The notes under the pieces were generated by a model. It did no database searches and was not told the origin of the DNA. It worked only from the letters and a program-made list of their open reading frames with translations. A stretch of 64,000 bases of DNA from the NCBI GenBank assembly GCA_046294345.1, contig JBKBJT010000004.1, positions 1 to 64,000 of the forward strand, given 5' to 3'. The translations under genes were made by a program, and so were the position numbers. Each line of letters begins with the position of its first letter. The first letter of the stretch is position 1. This document shows positions 41,086-49,975 of this stretch, in pieces. Source of the DNA: Ferrovibrio sp046294345. GTDB lineage: Bacteria; Pseudomonadota; Alphaproteobacteria; Ferrovibrionales; Ferrovibrionaceae.

Positions 41086-42078
41086 ATGCGCCTGATTACA
41101 TTTTTATGCATTATTGCGGCGGCGCTGCCCGGGGTGGCGGCGGCGCAAGGAAACGTGCAGTGGAATGATTTTCCCCCAGCGCAGAGCCGCCTCAGCTTCG
41201 ATGCTCCCGGCCTGTCCGGTCAGCCCAACAAAGCGCAGGAAGGGATCTGGATCGGCGAAGGCAAGAATAATGTCCGCCGTTTCGCATACTTCTTTTCCCC
41301 TTCGGTAAAAGACGGCAGCTACGCGATCGTTATCGTATTCAGCGTCAATGCAGATGCCACATATTTTGTGGAAGCCCCGGCCTTCGACAGTCTCATCACA
41401 ACGTTCTTTGCGGACTTCCGCGATAAGTCAGTTACATGGGATGATGCTGCGAAGCAGACGGTGATGACACCGATTGGTGCAACGGGATACCGGCGTTTCA
41501 CGGGTAAAGGACGTTCCTGTGTCAGCTTTGGCGGACTGTATGGCCAGAGCTCGGCCCTGCCATTTGCGCATGGCGTAAGCATGACCAGCGGCAGCGAACA
41601 GATATTCGGTTTCTACTGTGTCGCCAAAGGCCATCGTCTCTCGGCCGGCCACATCGAATTGGTGTTGTCTCGACTGGGCTTCGATGGTCTTGGTAAACCG
41701 CAACAGCCGGCGCCGTCGAATTTCGCGGCTGTGAATCAGGCGCAACCGGCAACTGCCGATGCATCACAGACAGAAGGTGAGGTGCGTCGTGCCGTAGCGC
41801 TGGTCTGGGAAGGCCATCCGGGACCCATAGACGCCAGCCTGATTTTCGATCCCAAGGCCGCAGTCTCACGCTTGAACGTGATACTGCCCGGCGAGGCTAA
41901 ACCATGTACCGGTATTGCCCAGATGACGAAAGACTATGCCGGGACCTGGTCGGTGCAATGTCCGAGCGGCGCCCATGCCGGCGGCAGTTTCCGAGGTCTC
42001 GGCCGCGGCAAAGGTTCAATGGGTGAGGGACAGGATAATAAAGGAGCAAAGATCGCTTTCACTGTGGCTGGCGATTAA
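41086..42078 (+). CDS. Secreted protein of unknown function
   Basis: 330 aa. Signal peptide MRLITFLCIIAAALPGVAAA with AQG cleavage. The mature protein has an N-terminal beta-rich domain (about 22-215), a Pro/Gln/Ala linker (about 215-240) and a C-terminal domain with two conserved-looking Cys (KPCTGIAQ, VQCPSGAHAGG) and a Gly-rich end. Local base composition is lower in G+C than neighbours, hinting at lateral origin. Unrecognised. Confidence 0.7.
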   Translation: MRLITFLCIIAAALPGVAAAQGNVQWNDFPPAQSRLSFDAPGLSGQPNKAQEGIWIGEGKNNVRRFAYFFSPSVKDGSYAIVIVFSVNADATYFVEAPAFDSLITTFFADFRDKSVTWDDAAKQTVMTPIGATGYRRFTGKGRSCVSFGGLYGQSSALPFAHGVSMTSGSEQIFGFYCVAKGHRLSAGHIELVLSRLGFDGLGKPQQPAPSNFAAVNQAQPATADASQTEGEVRRAVALVWEGHPGPIDASLIFDPKAAVSRLNVILPGEAKPCTGIAQMTKDYAGTWSVQCPSGAHAGGSFRGLGRGKGSMGEGQDNKGAKIAFTVAGD

Positions 42079-42196
42079 AGGCGTGCCGCCTTGATGTCCT
42101 GCATTTTAACCTCCTCTTAACCCCAACCGATTCTGATCGACGTGATGTTCCACCGGTCGCCGCGATTCGCGGCGGCGCAACGAGGAGGACAGCGTC

Positions 42197-42961
42197 ATGG
42201 ATGGCACTGTTGTTCAATCGCTTCCCAGCCGCCAGTCGGGCCAGTACTGGGATGCCGCGGCCACCAACTGGGAAGAGGAAATCTTCTCCTCCTTCCACAA
42301 CGACCGCAAAGGCGTGATCCTTGCCGCGCTGAAAGCCGCCGCCGATCCACGCGCGGCCATGGCCGATTTCGGCTGCGGCGTGGGTATCTATCTGCCCGTG
42401 CTGGGCCGGCTGTTCGGCGAAGTGCATGGCTTCGAGCAATCGGCCGCCTGCGTCGATGTCGCGCGCCAGAAGACGCGCGGGCAAAGCAATATCAGCGTGC
42501 ATGTGGCCAGCACCGCGCTGAAAAGCTGGCGCGGCCGTTTCGATGCCGTGCTGTGTGCCAATGCCGCCATTCATCCGCGCCGTGCGATCTGGCAGGGTGT
42601 GCTGGATTCCGCCCGCGCGCTGCTGCGCGACCGTGACGACAGGGGGAGCGGCAGGCTGATCCTCGTGGTGCCGGCACTGGGTTCGGCCAGATTGCTGGCG
42701 AAGGCCGAGCGCAACGCCGCCGAACCGCGCATCATCGTCAAACCCGACCAGCCGAATGGCGACAGCGGCGTGAGCATCGACGGCGTTTCGACCAAGCATT
42801 TCACCGCCGCCGAGCTGAAGCGCGAACTGGCTGCACGGGGCTTCCGTGCCATCCGGGTCCGGAAGGTGGAATATTCCTGGGCCTGCCACAGCATCCGCCC
42901 GCCGAAGGACCTCAGCGCCGCCAAACCCTGGGACTGGCTGGTGACGGCAAAGGTGGCCTAG
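42197..42961 (+). CDS. Class I SAM-dependent methyltransferase
   Basis: 254 aa. AMADFGCGVGIYLPVLGRLF is the SAM-binding motif I with acidic start; HGFEQSAACVDVARQ is motif II. RLILVVPALGSARLLAKAER follows as motif-III-like strand. Start ATG 42197 after GAGGAGGACAG. Substrate unknown; no partner gene beside it. Confidence 0.85.
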   Translation: MDGTVVQSLPSRQSGQYWDAAATNWEEEIFSSFHNDRKGVILAALKAAADPRAAMADFGCGVGIYLPVLGRLFGEVHGFEQSAACVDVARQKTRGQSNISVHVASTALKSWRGRFDAVLCANAAIHPRRAIWQGVLDSARALLRDRDDRGSGRLILVVPALGSARLLAKAERNAAEPRIIVKPDQPNGDSGVSIDGVSTKHFTAAELKRELAARGFRAIRVRKVEYSWACHSIRPPKDLSAAKPWDWLVTAKVA

Positions 42962-43275
42962 AACCGGCCCTTGTCGTGTTCGCTTTATGTACCATTTAAT
43001 CCGGGGTCGCGGGTGGCGCTGCCTGCATTCCGTCTAGCCCGTTTTAATAAAATCAACGGGTTAACATAGCAAAACCATCGCAAAACGACGCAAAAGCGCT
43101 GCGGCGCGACGCAAAGCCGATGTTCCGGGAGTCCAAATCCCCGGCCGGTGCCGTGGCCCGGCGCAAGGCCGCCGAATCTGCCAGTCTTTCCCGTCATCTG
43201 GCCGGCCGCGGCCCGGCGGCCCGCCTTGCTTTCCGGCCGGGCTCTCGGGTATGGTCCGGCCGACCGCAGCCCAGC
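42962..43275. other. 314-nt intergenic region without a supported gene
   Basis: Between the methyltransferase stop and tRNA-Arg. It holds an AT-rich patch (43041-43075) and three imperfect copies of GACGCAAA/CGCAAAAC near 43078-43115. No reading frame here has a ribosome site or recognisable product. The tRNA promoter must lie in its last part. Confidence 0.6.
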
Positions 43276-43352
<77 letters not shown>

Positions 43353-43426
43353 ATCTTTCAGGCCATTGATTCCGCTTCTCTTTTAGCTGTCTGCCGGCTG
43401 CGGATGGCCGCAGGCGAGGTAGGTCG

Positions 43427-44302
43427 ATGAAGGGCATCATCCTGGCGGGCGGCGCGGGCACCCGGCTGCATCCGGCGACGGCGGTCACCAGCAAGCAGCT
43501 GCTGCCGGTCTACGACAAGCCGATGATCTATCATCCGCTCACCACCCTGATGCTGGCCGGCATCCGCGAGATCCTCGTCATCACCACGCCGCGCGACCAG
43601 GCCGCCTTCAGCGCGCTCCTGAAGGACGGCAGCCAGTGGGGCCTGCAGATTTCCTATGCCGTGCAACCCGAGCCCAACGGCATCGCCCAGGCTTTCCTGA
43701 TCGGCCGCGCCTTCGTCGGCGGCCAGCCCTGCGCGCTGGTGCTGGGCGACAATATCTTCTACGGCGAGGGGTTCAGCGCCGTGCTGCGCAAGGCGGCGCA
43801 ACAACAGCAGGGCGCCACGGTGTTCGGCTACTGGGTGGCCGATCCGGAACGCTACGGCGTGCTGGAGCTCAACCCCGACAAGTCGGTGCGCGCGATCATC
43901 GAAAAACCCAACCCGGCGCCCAGCAACTGGGCGGTTACGGGCCTGTATTTCTACGATGCTGCGGTCAGCGACATCGCCGCGTCGCTGAAACCGTCCGCGC
44001 GTGGCGAACTGGAGATCACCGATCTCAACAACGTCTATCTCCAGCGCGGCCAGCTCAAGGTCGAGTTGTTCGGCCGCGGTTTCGCCTGGCTCGATACCGG
44101 CACGCCCGACAGCCTGCTCGATGCCTCCAACTTCATCGCCACTGTGGAAAAGCGCCAGGGCCTGAAGATCGCGGTGCCCGAAGAGGTCGCCTGGCGTCAG
44201 GGTTATATCGACGCCGCGCAGGTCGAGGCCATCGCCGCCGCCTATGGCAAGAATGCCTACGGCCAGTATCTGCGCCGCCTGCTCGCCGAGGACCGGCGCT
44301 AG
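43427..44302 (+). CDS. rfbA: Glucose-1-phosphate thymidylyltransferase
   Basis: Makes dTDP-glucose from dTTP and glucose 1-phosphate, first step to dTDP-rhamnose. 291 aa, exact family length. MKGIILAGGAGTRLHPATAV is the nucleotide-binding loop with GxGTRL; SKQLLPVYDKPMIYHPLTTL and VLGDNIFYGEGF follow, and GFAWLDTGTPDSLLDASNFI near the end. rfbB, rfbC and rfbD are not adjacent, so the pathway is split. Confidence 0.96.
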   Translation: MKGIILAGGAGTRLHPATAVTSKQLLPVYDKPMIYHPLTTLMLAGIREILVITTPRDQAAFSALLKDGSQWGLQISYAVQPEPNGIAQAFLIGRAFVGGQPCALVLGDNIFYGEGFSAVLRKAAQQQQGATVFGYWVADPERYGVLELNPDKSVRAIIEKPNPAPSNWAVTGLYFYDAAVSDIAASLKPSARGELEITDLNNVYLQRGQLKVELFGRGFAWLDTGTPDSLLDASNFIATVEKRQGLKIAVPEEVAWRQGYIDAAQVEAIAAAYGKNAYGQYLRRLLAEDRR

Positions 44303-44351
44303 CCGCCACTCCTGACTATCCGCTTGCCGTGACACCGGACCGGCAGTAAAC

Positions 44352-44379
44352 TTGATAACATCCGTATACAGATTATAAG
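44352..44379 (+). promoter_or_regulatory. Promoter with embedded palindromic operator for the aromatic hydroxylase
   Basis: TTGATA (44352-44357), 16-nt spacer, TATAAG (44374-44379). The spacer contains the near-palindrome ATCCGTATACAGAT (44360-44373; 12 of 14 positions symmetric), a GTATAC core typical of GntR-type operators. No regulator gene is adjacent, so the regulator is elsewhere. Confidence 0.5.
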
Positions 44380-44414
44380 CCATGCCGCATGAACGGCAGG
44401 CGGGGGAGGGCAGC

Positions 44415-45590
44415 ATGGCAGCAGCACAGGATCGTCCGGTCATCATCGTGGGTGGCGGCATCGGCGGGTTGGCGGCGGCTTTGGCACTGGCGCTGAAAGG
44501 CATCCCTTCGATCCTGCTGGAGCAGTCGGCCGAATTCCGCGAGGTGGGCGCCGGCATCCAGATCGGCCCCAATGCCTTCCGCCGCTTCGATCTCCTGGGC
44601 ATCCGCAAGGCAGTGGATGCCATCGCCGTGTTCCCCAACAACCTGATCATGCGCGACGCCCTGACCGGCGAAGAGGTAACGCGCATCCCCATGGGCGAGC
44701 GCGCGCTGAAGCATTACGGCCAGCCCTATGGCGTGATCCACCGCGCCGACCTGCATGATGCCCTGCTGCAGGCCTGCCGCGCGCAGCCGCTGATCAGCCT
44801 GCATACCAGCGCGAAGGCGACCGGCCATGTCGATCATGGCGGCAGCGTGTCGGTCACGCTGGCCGATGGCACGGTGATCGATGGCAGTAGCATCATCGGT
44901 TGCGACGGGCTGTGGTCGGCGCTGCGCGAACATGTGGTGGGCGATGGCAAGCCGCGCGTCTCGGGCCATATCGCCTATCGTACCGTTTTGCCGCTGGCCG
45001 AAGTGCCCGAGGCCCAGCGCGAGAACAACGTGGTGCTGTGGGCCGGGCCGAAGACCCATCTGGTGCATTACCCGCTGCGCCGTGGCGAGCTCTACAACCT
45101 GGTCGCCGTGTTCCATTCCAACCGCTACGAGGAAGGCTGGAACAGCTATGGCGATGTGGCCGAGCTGAACGAGCGGTTCCAGAACCAGCAGCCGCAGGTG
45201 CATACCCTGCTGAACAAGATCGAGTCCTGGCGCATGTGGGTGCTGTGCGACCGCGAGCCGGTGGGCAACTGGACGAAAGGCCGCATCACCCTGCTGGGCG
45301 ACGCGGCACATCCGATGCTGCAATACCTGGCGCAGGGTGCCTGCATGGCGATGGAAGACGCCGTCTGCCTGGCCGACAAGCTGGCGGCCAGGCGCGACGA
45401 TCCGAATTCAGCCTTCCTGGCCTATCAGCAGGACCGCTACCTGCGCACGGCGCGGGTACAGCTGATGGCCCGCGTCTATGGCGATTTCTACCACGCCACC
45501 GGTCCGGTGCGCGAATTGCGCAATGCCTTCCTCAGCGGCCGAACCGCCGAGCAGGCCTATGCCGGAAACCAGTGGCTGTACGGCGGCTGA
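44415..45590 (+). CDS. FAD-dependent aromatic hydroxylase (salicylate/3-hydroxybenzoate 6-monooxygenase-like)
   Basis: 391 aa from ATG 44415 with GGGAGGG before it; the 33-nt-longer start has none. VIIVGGGIGGLAAALALALK is the GxGxxG fingerprint; DGSSIIGCDGLWSALRE the DG motif; TLLGDAAHPMLQYLAQGACM the GD motif with PMLQYLAQGA, as in 3-hydroxybenzoate 6-hydroxylases and salicylate hydroxylases. NADH-dependent ring hydroxylation; which acid is not settled. Confidence 0.9.
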   Translation: MAAAQDRPVIIVGGGIGGLAAALALALKGIPSILLEQSAEFREVGAGIQIGPNAFRRFDLLGIRKAVDAIAVFPNNLIMRDALTGEEVTRIPMGERALKHYGQPYGVIHRADLHDALLQACRAQPLISLHTSAKATGHVDHGGSVSVTLADGTVIDGSSIIGCDGLWSALREHVVGDGKPRVSGHIAYRTVLPLAEVPEAQRENNVVLWAGPKTHLVHYPLRRGELYNLVAVFHSNRYEEGWNSYGDVAELNERFQNQQPQVHTLLNKIESWRMWVLCDREPVGNWTKGRITLLGDAAHPMLQYLAQGACMAMEDAVCLADKLAARRDDPNSAFLAYQQDRYLRTARVQLMARVYGDFYHATGPVRELRNAFLSGRTAEQAYAGNQWLYGG

Positions 45591-45593
45591 GGC

Positions 45594-45947
45594 TCAGCGC
45601 CGGACCGAGAGCGCGGCGAAGCCCGGGAGCGCTGCAACGGCCAGGCCCGTAGCCAATCCGATCGTCGGCAGCAGCCAAGCCGCGTAATCGACCCAGCCAT
45701 GCAGGTCGCCGAAGCCGGACTTGGTGAGCATCAGCAGGCCGTAACCGATCACGACGATACCGACGATGCCCAGGCCGATGCTCCAGCGCAGGGCCAGGCC
45801 GAAGCGCACCTCGCCCTGGCGGGCCCGCAGCACAAGCGCGATCACCTCCACGGCGAAGACCACGAGGATGGCAATGATGAGTGTCGCATGGGCCAGCGCC
45901 ATTTCAACCAGCGCGCCGAACACCATGCCGAAGCTGATACCGTTCAT
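45594..45947 (-). CDS. Small membrane protein at the end of the sulfide operon
   Basis: 117 aa with helices near 8-38, 52-72 and 85-108. GGGAGGATGAC before ATG 45947 overlaps the stop region of the SQR gene (11 nt away), so it is the last member of the operon. Not recognised. Could assist SQR membrane attachment or anion transport. Confidence 0.75.
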   Translation of the reverse strand: MNGISFGMVFGALVEMALAHATLIIAILVVFAVEVIALVLRARQGEVRFGLALRWSIGLGIVGIVVIGYGLLMLTKSGFGDLHGWVDYAAWLLPTIGLATGLAVAALPGFAALSVRR

Positions 45948-45958
45948 GTCATCCTCCC

Positions 45959-47302
45959 TTAGAAGCGACCTTTGACCATGGCGAAGTAGATCGGGCTGAG
46001 CAGCTGGTCTTTCATCACCCAGGGCGCCCAGTGTTCGCGCAGCGGGTCGATGAAGGGGATCGACGGCGTCAGCCGGCCTTCGTAGTCGAACTCGACCAGC
46101 ATGGCCGAGCCGATATCGGTGATCAGCGGGCAGGAAGTGTAGCCATTGTAGCGCGCCATCGGCGGCTTGCCGGCGATCACAGAGACCAGGTTCTCGGCGG
46201 CGACCGGCACTTGGTGCTTCACGCTGGCCGCCGTCTTGCCGCGCCGCACGCCGGCCACATCGCCTACGGCGCAGACATTGGGATAACGCTTGTGCAGCAG
46301 CGTACCTTCATCCACCTCGATCCAGCCATCGGCCGCGAAAGGCCCACTCTGCCAGGCGAGCTTGCTGCTCTTCACCGCATCGGGCGCGCTCATCGGCGGC
46401 ACCACATGCAGGAAATCATAGGCCAGTTCGACATTGCCGTTGGCCGTGCGGTAAGTGGCGCGTTTGCGACCCGGATCGACGCCCACCAGCAGATGGCCGT
46501 AATTCACCTTGATGCCCTTCTCCTTGTACAGCGCCGTCACCTTCTCATGCACAGGCGCCACGGCGAACACGGCATTGTTATGGGCGTTGTAGACGATCTC
46601 GGCCTTGCCGCGCGTGCCGGCGCGGGTCAGACGGGCATGGGTGAGGAAGGTGAGCTTGAGCGGTGCGCCGGCGCATTTCATTTCCGTCGCCGGACGGCCA
46701 TGCAGGGCAACGCCACCCGTCTCGGTGAATTTCGCCAGCACGGCGGCCGTGGCGGCGGCAGCTTCCGGCCCGGCATAGACGCTGGCGATGCCATCGCGAC
46801 CGATCAGATCGGTACTCATGCCCTCGATCTTGCCGTAATTGAGCTGCAGGCCGCTGGCCACCACCAGGTAATCGTAGGTCAGCGTTTCGCCCTTGCTGGT
46901 GACGACGCGATTGGCATCGGGATCGAATTCGGCGGCCATGGCCTCGACCCAGCGCACGCCGCCGGTCATCAGGTCGCGGTTATCGGCCACCACTTTCGAT
47001 TTGTCCCAGATGCCGCCGGCGACCAGCGTAAAGCCGGGCTGATACCAGTGCTGGCGTTTGGCATCGAGGATGGTGATCTCGGCCCCGTCGAGGCGCTGTC
47101 GCAGTTGTGCCGCCATGCTCAGGCCGGCGGCACCGGCACCGATGATAACGATGCGCGCCTTGCTGGGAATTGGTGGCGCAGCCGAGGCCGGTTTGCCGAC
47201 CGCCAGCGCGGCGGCCAGCATGGCGCTGCCCTGCAGCCATTGGCGCCGCGAAAGGTGCCTGTCTGACAGTAAATTTATGTGAAATCCAGGCGTGTTCGAC
47301 AT
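45959..47302 (-). CDS. sqr: Sulfide:quinone oxidoreductase, type II-like, Tat-type N-terminus
   Basis: 447 aa. The N-terminus SRRQWLQGSAMLAAALAVGK has a twin-Arg/hydrophobic Tat-like signal. VIIGAGAAGLSMAAQL binds FAD; redox cysteines Cys210 (MKCAGAPLKLTF) and Cys391 (YTSCPLITD) match the spacing of type II/mitochondrial-type SQR; HQVPVAAENLV and SIPFIDPLREHW complete the family pattern. It oxidises sulfide to a persulfide and reduces quinone at the membrane. Start 47302 after GGGAGGAAG; longer frames into the upstream gene are rejected. Confidence 0.92.
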   Translation of the reverse strand: MSNTPGFHINLLSDRHLSRRQWLQGSAMLAAALAVGKPASAAPPIPSKARIVIIGAGAAGLSMAAQLRQRLDGAEITILDAKRQHWYQPGFTLVAGGIWDKSKVVADNRDLMTGGVRWVEAMAAEFDPDANRVVTSKGETLTYDYLVVASGLQLNYGKIEGMSTDLIGRDGIASVYAGPEAAAATAAVLAKFTETGGVALHGRPATEMKCAGAPLKLTFLTHARLTRAGTRGKAEIVYNAHNNAVFAVAPVHEKVTALYKEKGIKVNYGHLLVGVDPGRKRATYRTANGNVELAYDFLHVVPPMSAPDAVKSSKLAWQSGPFAADGWIEVDEGTLLHKRYPNVCAVGDVAGVRRGKTAASVKHQVPVAAENLVSVIAGKPPMARYNGYTSCPLITDIGSAMLVEFDYEGRLTPSIPFIDPLREHWAPWVMKDQLLSPIYFAMVKGRF

Positions 47303-47333
47303 GATCTTCCTCCCGAGGTCTGGTTGTGGCGTT

Positions 47334-48305
47334 CTACTCTTCCGGTTTGAACAGGTGTCCGCCCAGGGCAGCCGCCAAGGTGCGGAAGGCGACCAGCGCG
47401 ACAATGACGCTGGCAGCGGAAAGCGCGACCCAGCCTGTTGCAGCATGCGCTTCGGCGGGACGGGCGGCGATGATCTGGATCAACATCAGGGCAAAGGCCG
47501 CGCTGGGGAATGTGTAAGCCCACCAGGACGGCGCGAAGGGCAGGCGCGCAAAACGCGGCAGCAGCGACAGCAGTACAAGGGCAACGAAGCCAGCGATGCC
47601 GGCCATGATCCAGGCTGGCGCTTCGATCCTGCCGCCCTGCAGGGCGGCCATGGCCATGCAGCCGACTGAAGGTGGCGCCAGCAGGATCGCGAGCGCGGGC
47701 ATCAGTTTGGGTGGCAGGGCCTCAGCATAGAACAGGCGGTGCAGCAGGACCGGTTGAATCGCGATCCACAGGCCGAGGCCAACCGAGAAGCTGAACCAGG
47801 ACAGCGCAGGATAGCCCAGCTTCATGCCGGCCAGTGGCGCCAGGATGTTGCCGACCAGTGGGATGAAGATGGCCGGCGTCAGGGTGGCCAGCGGTGCAGG
47901 CTGGAGCAGCAGGCGGCGAACCAGCCAACCGGCCAGCATCAGATGCGTGATGGTGGCGAACAGCCAGAGTCCGCCGGCCAGATCGGGCCTATGCGGCAGC
48001 AGGGCGTTGGACAGCAGGATCAGACCCACCGTGATGGCGAAAATGAAGTTGCCGCGCACCGGGTGGCGGAATTCAGCCGCAACGGCGGCGGGATAACGCT
48101 GCCACTTCAGCAGGTAGGCGATGGCGATCAGGCCGAAGACGATGGCGGCGAGCAGCAGCAGCATTTCCCCAACCAGTGTCGGCGCGCCAAGCACCCGACC
48201 GGCCTCGCGCCAGGCCAGCCCCAGGCCGGCAATGCCGAGCACGGCGGCAAACAGCGGCAACGGGAAATGTTTCAGGCTGGGAGTGTTGGCTTGCGGATCG
48301 GTCAT
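47334..48305 (-). CDS. SLAC1/TDT-family anion channel or transporter
   Basis: 323 aa, about ten helices, LKHFPLPLFAAVLGIAGLGL at the start as in the TehA/SLAC1/Ssu1 (TDT) family, whose fungal members export sulfite. Coupled by ATGA to TauE (48302-48305). Together they give the operon two anion exit routes. Confidence 0.88.
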   Translation of the reverse strand: MTDPQANTPSLKHFPLPLFAAVLGIAGLGLAWREAGRVLGAPTLVGEMLLLLAAIVFGLIAIAYLLKWQRYPAAVAAEFRHPVRGNFIFAITVGLILLSNALLPHRPDLAGGLWLFATITHLMLAGWLVRRLLLQPAPLATLTPAIFIPLVGNILAPLAGMKLGYPALSWFSFSVGLGLWIAIQPVLLHRLFYAEALPPKLMPALAILLAPPSVGCMAMAALQGGRIEAPAWIMAGIAGFVALVLLSLLPRFARLPFAPSWWAYTFPSAAFALMLIQIIAARPAEAHAATGWVALSAASVIVALVAFRTLAAALGGHLFKPEE

Positions 48306-49093
48306 GACGGTATCTCTGCAAGGCTGCGCCAGACGATGTAGCCGGCGACAAGAAATATCAGCGTGGCGAAGATGCGGTTGAGCAGGCCCTTGTGGCTGGC
48401 GGCTTTCAGGGCGAGCCGTGTACCCGCCAGCCCGCCGAGAATGCCGCCAGCGATGAACCAGCCGGCAATCGTCCAGTCGATCAGGCCCGACCATGCGTAA
48501 TTCGCTGCGGTGGTGAGACCGAAACTGCCCACGGAAAACAGCGACGAGGCGACGGCATTGATCATCGGCATGCCGCTGCCCAGCATGATGCCGGGCACAA
48601 TCAAGAATCCGCCGCCGATGCCGAAGAAACCGCTGACCACGCCTGTGACAAGGCCGATCAGAACAAGTTTCAGGCCGATGGCCGGCGTGATGCGCACGTC
48701 GGGATTCCCCTCCGCCGCTTTGGGCCGCAGCATGGCGATGGCCACGACGACCATCACGGCAGCGAACAGCAGCAGCAGATGGCGGCCATCCACCAGCTTC
48801 CCGAAACTGGAACCAAGGGCGGCGCCGGCGATGCCCGAGGCGGCAAATACGGTGGCGCAGGGCCATTTCACTGTCTGTTTACGCGCATGCTGCAATAGGT
48901 TGGCGAAGGCATTCACCGCCACGGCCAGAGCGCTGGTGCCGATGGCTAGATGGGTATTGCCGATGCCGACCAGATAAAGCAGAGCCGGCACAGCCAGGAT
49001 CGAGCCACCACCACCCACCAGAGCCAGGGAAAAGCCCACCGCGCTGCCCGAGGCAGCGGCAATGATGGCCTGACTGAGGGTGATGGCGGTCAT
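48302..49093 (-). CDS. TauE/SafE-family sulfite/anion exporter (sulfide operon)
   Basis: 263 aa. Two TauE half-repeats: VGFSLALVGGGGSILAVPAL (about 18-38) and SGFFGIGGGFLIVPGIMLGS (about 160-180), each with conserved small/polar helix. Overlaps the TDT gene by ATGA and lies 4 nt from the dioxygenase gene. Likely expels sulfite or thiosulfate formed by the operon's enzymes. Confidence 0.92.
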   Translation of the reverse strand: MTAITLSQAIIAAASGSAVGFSLALVGGGGSILAVPALLYLVGIGNTHLAIGTSALAVAVNAFANLLQHARKQTVKWPCATVFAASGIAGAALGSSFGKLVDGRHLLLLFAAVMVVVAIAMLRPKAAEGNPDVRITPAIGLKLVLIGLVTGVVSGFFGIGGGFLIVPGIMLGSGMPMINAVASSLFSVGSFGLTTAANYAWSGLIDWTIAGWFIAGGILGGLAGTRLALKAASHKGLLNRIFATLIFLVAGYIVWRSLAEIPS

Positions 49094-49097
49094 GGGA

Positions 49098-49961
49098 TTA
49101 CAATGCGTCGACTGGCAGTTTCAGATAACGCACACCATTGGCCTCCGCCGGCGGCATATGGCCAGCGCGCATGTTGACCTGCACCGAAGGCAGGATCAGG
49201 CGGGGCATGTCCAGCGTGGCGTCGCGTTTGGTGCGCATGGCTACGAATTCATCCTCGCCGATGCCATCGCGGACATGGATGTTGTGGGCGCGCTCTTCCG
49301 CCACCGTAGTTTCCCAGCGGTATTCATTGCGGCCCGGCGCCTTGTAATCATGGCACATGAACAGACGGGTTTCCGGCGGCAAAGCGAAAAGCTTCTGGAT
49401 CGAGCGGAAAAGCTGGCGGGCATCGCCGCCTGGGAAATCGCAGCGCGCCGTACCGTAATCGGGCATGAACAGGGTATCGCCCACAAAAGCCGCGTCGCCG
49501 ATCACATAGGCCATGCAGGCCGGCGTGTGGCCGGGCGTGTGAATGGCCCTGGCCTTGATGTTGCCGATGCTGAAGCTTTCGCCATCGGTGAACAGGTGGT
49601 CGAACTGGCTGCCGTCGCGGGCGAAGTCCGTACCGGCGTTGAAAACCTTGCCGAAGGTGTTCTGCACCACCGTGATATTAAAACCGATGCCAAGCTTGCC
49701 ACCCAGCTTCTGCTTCAGATACGGCGCGGCAGACAGATGATCTGCATGGACATGGGTTTCAAGTATCCACTCGACCTTCAGGCCTTCACCCTGCACATAG
49801 GCGATCACCGCATCGGCCGATTCCCTGTGGGTGCGGCCGGAAGCCGGGTCGAAATCCAGCACGGAGTCGACGACGGCGCAGACTTTGCTGGATGGATCAA
49901 CGACCACGTAGCTGACAGTGAAGGTGGCTTCGTCGAAAAAGGCTTTCACGAGCGGTTGCAT
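49098..49961 (-). CDS. Persulfide dioxygenase-like MBL-fold protein (ETHE1/Blh type)
   Basis: 287 aa from MQPLVKAFFDEATFTVSYVV. Metallo-beta-lactamase fold: ETHVHADHLSAAPYLKQKL (HxHxDH), IHTPGHTPACM and FVGDTLFMPDYGTARCDFPG, the pattern of ETHE1/Blh enzymes that use iron to oxidise glutathione persulfide to sulfite. Encoded between rhodanese and TauE, which is the standard order in BigR/SqrR loci. Confidence 0.92.
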   Translation of the reverse strand: MQPLVKAFFDEATFTVSYVVVDPSSKVCAVVDSVLDFDPASGRTHRESADAVIAYVQGEGLKVEWILETHVHADHLSAAPYLKQKLGGKLGIGFNITVVQNTFGKVFNAGTDFARDGSQFDHLFTDGESFSIGNIKARAIHTPGHTPACMAYVIGDAAFVGDTLFMPDYGTARCDFPGGDARQLFRSIQKLFALPPETRLFMCHDYKAPGRNEYRWETTVAEERAHNIHVRDGIGEDEFVAMRTKRDATLDMPRLILPSVQVNMRAGHMPPAEANGVRYLKLPVDAL

Positions 49962-49975
49962 GACGGGGCTCTCCA

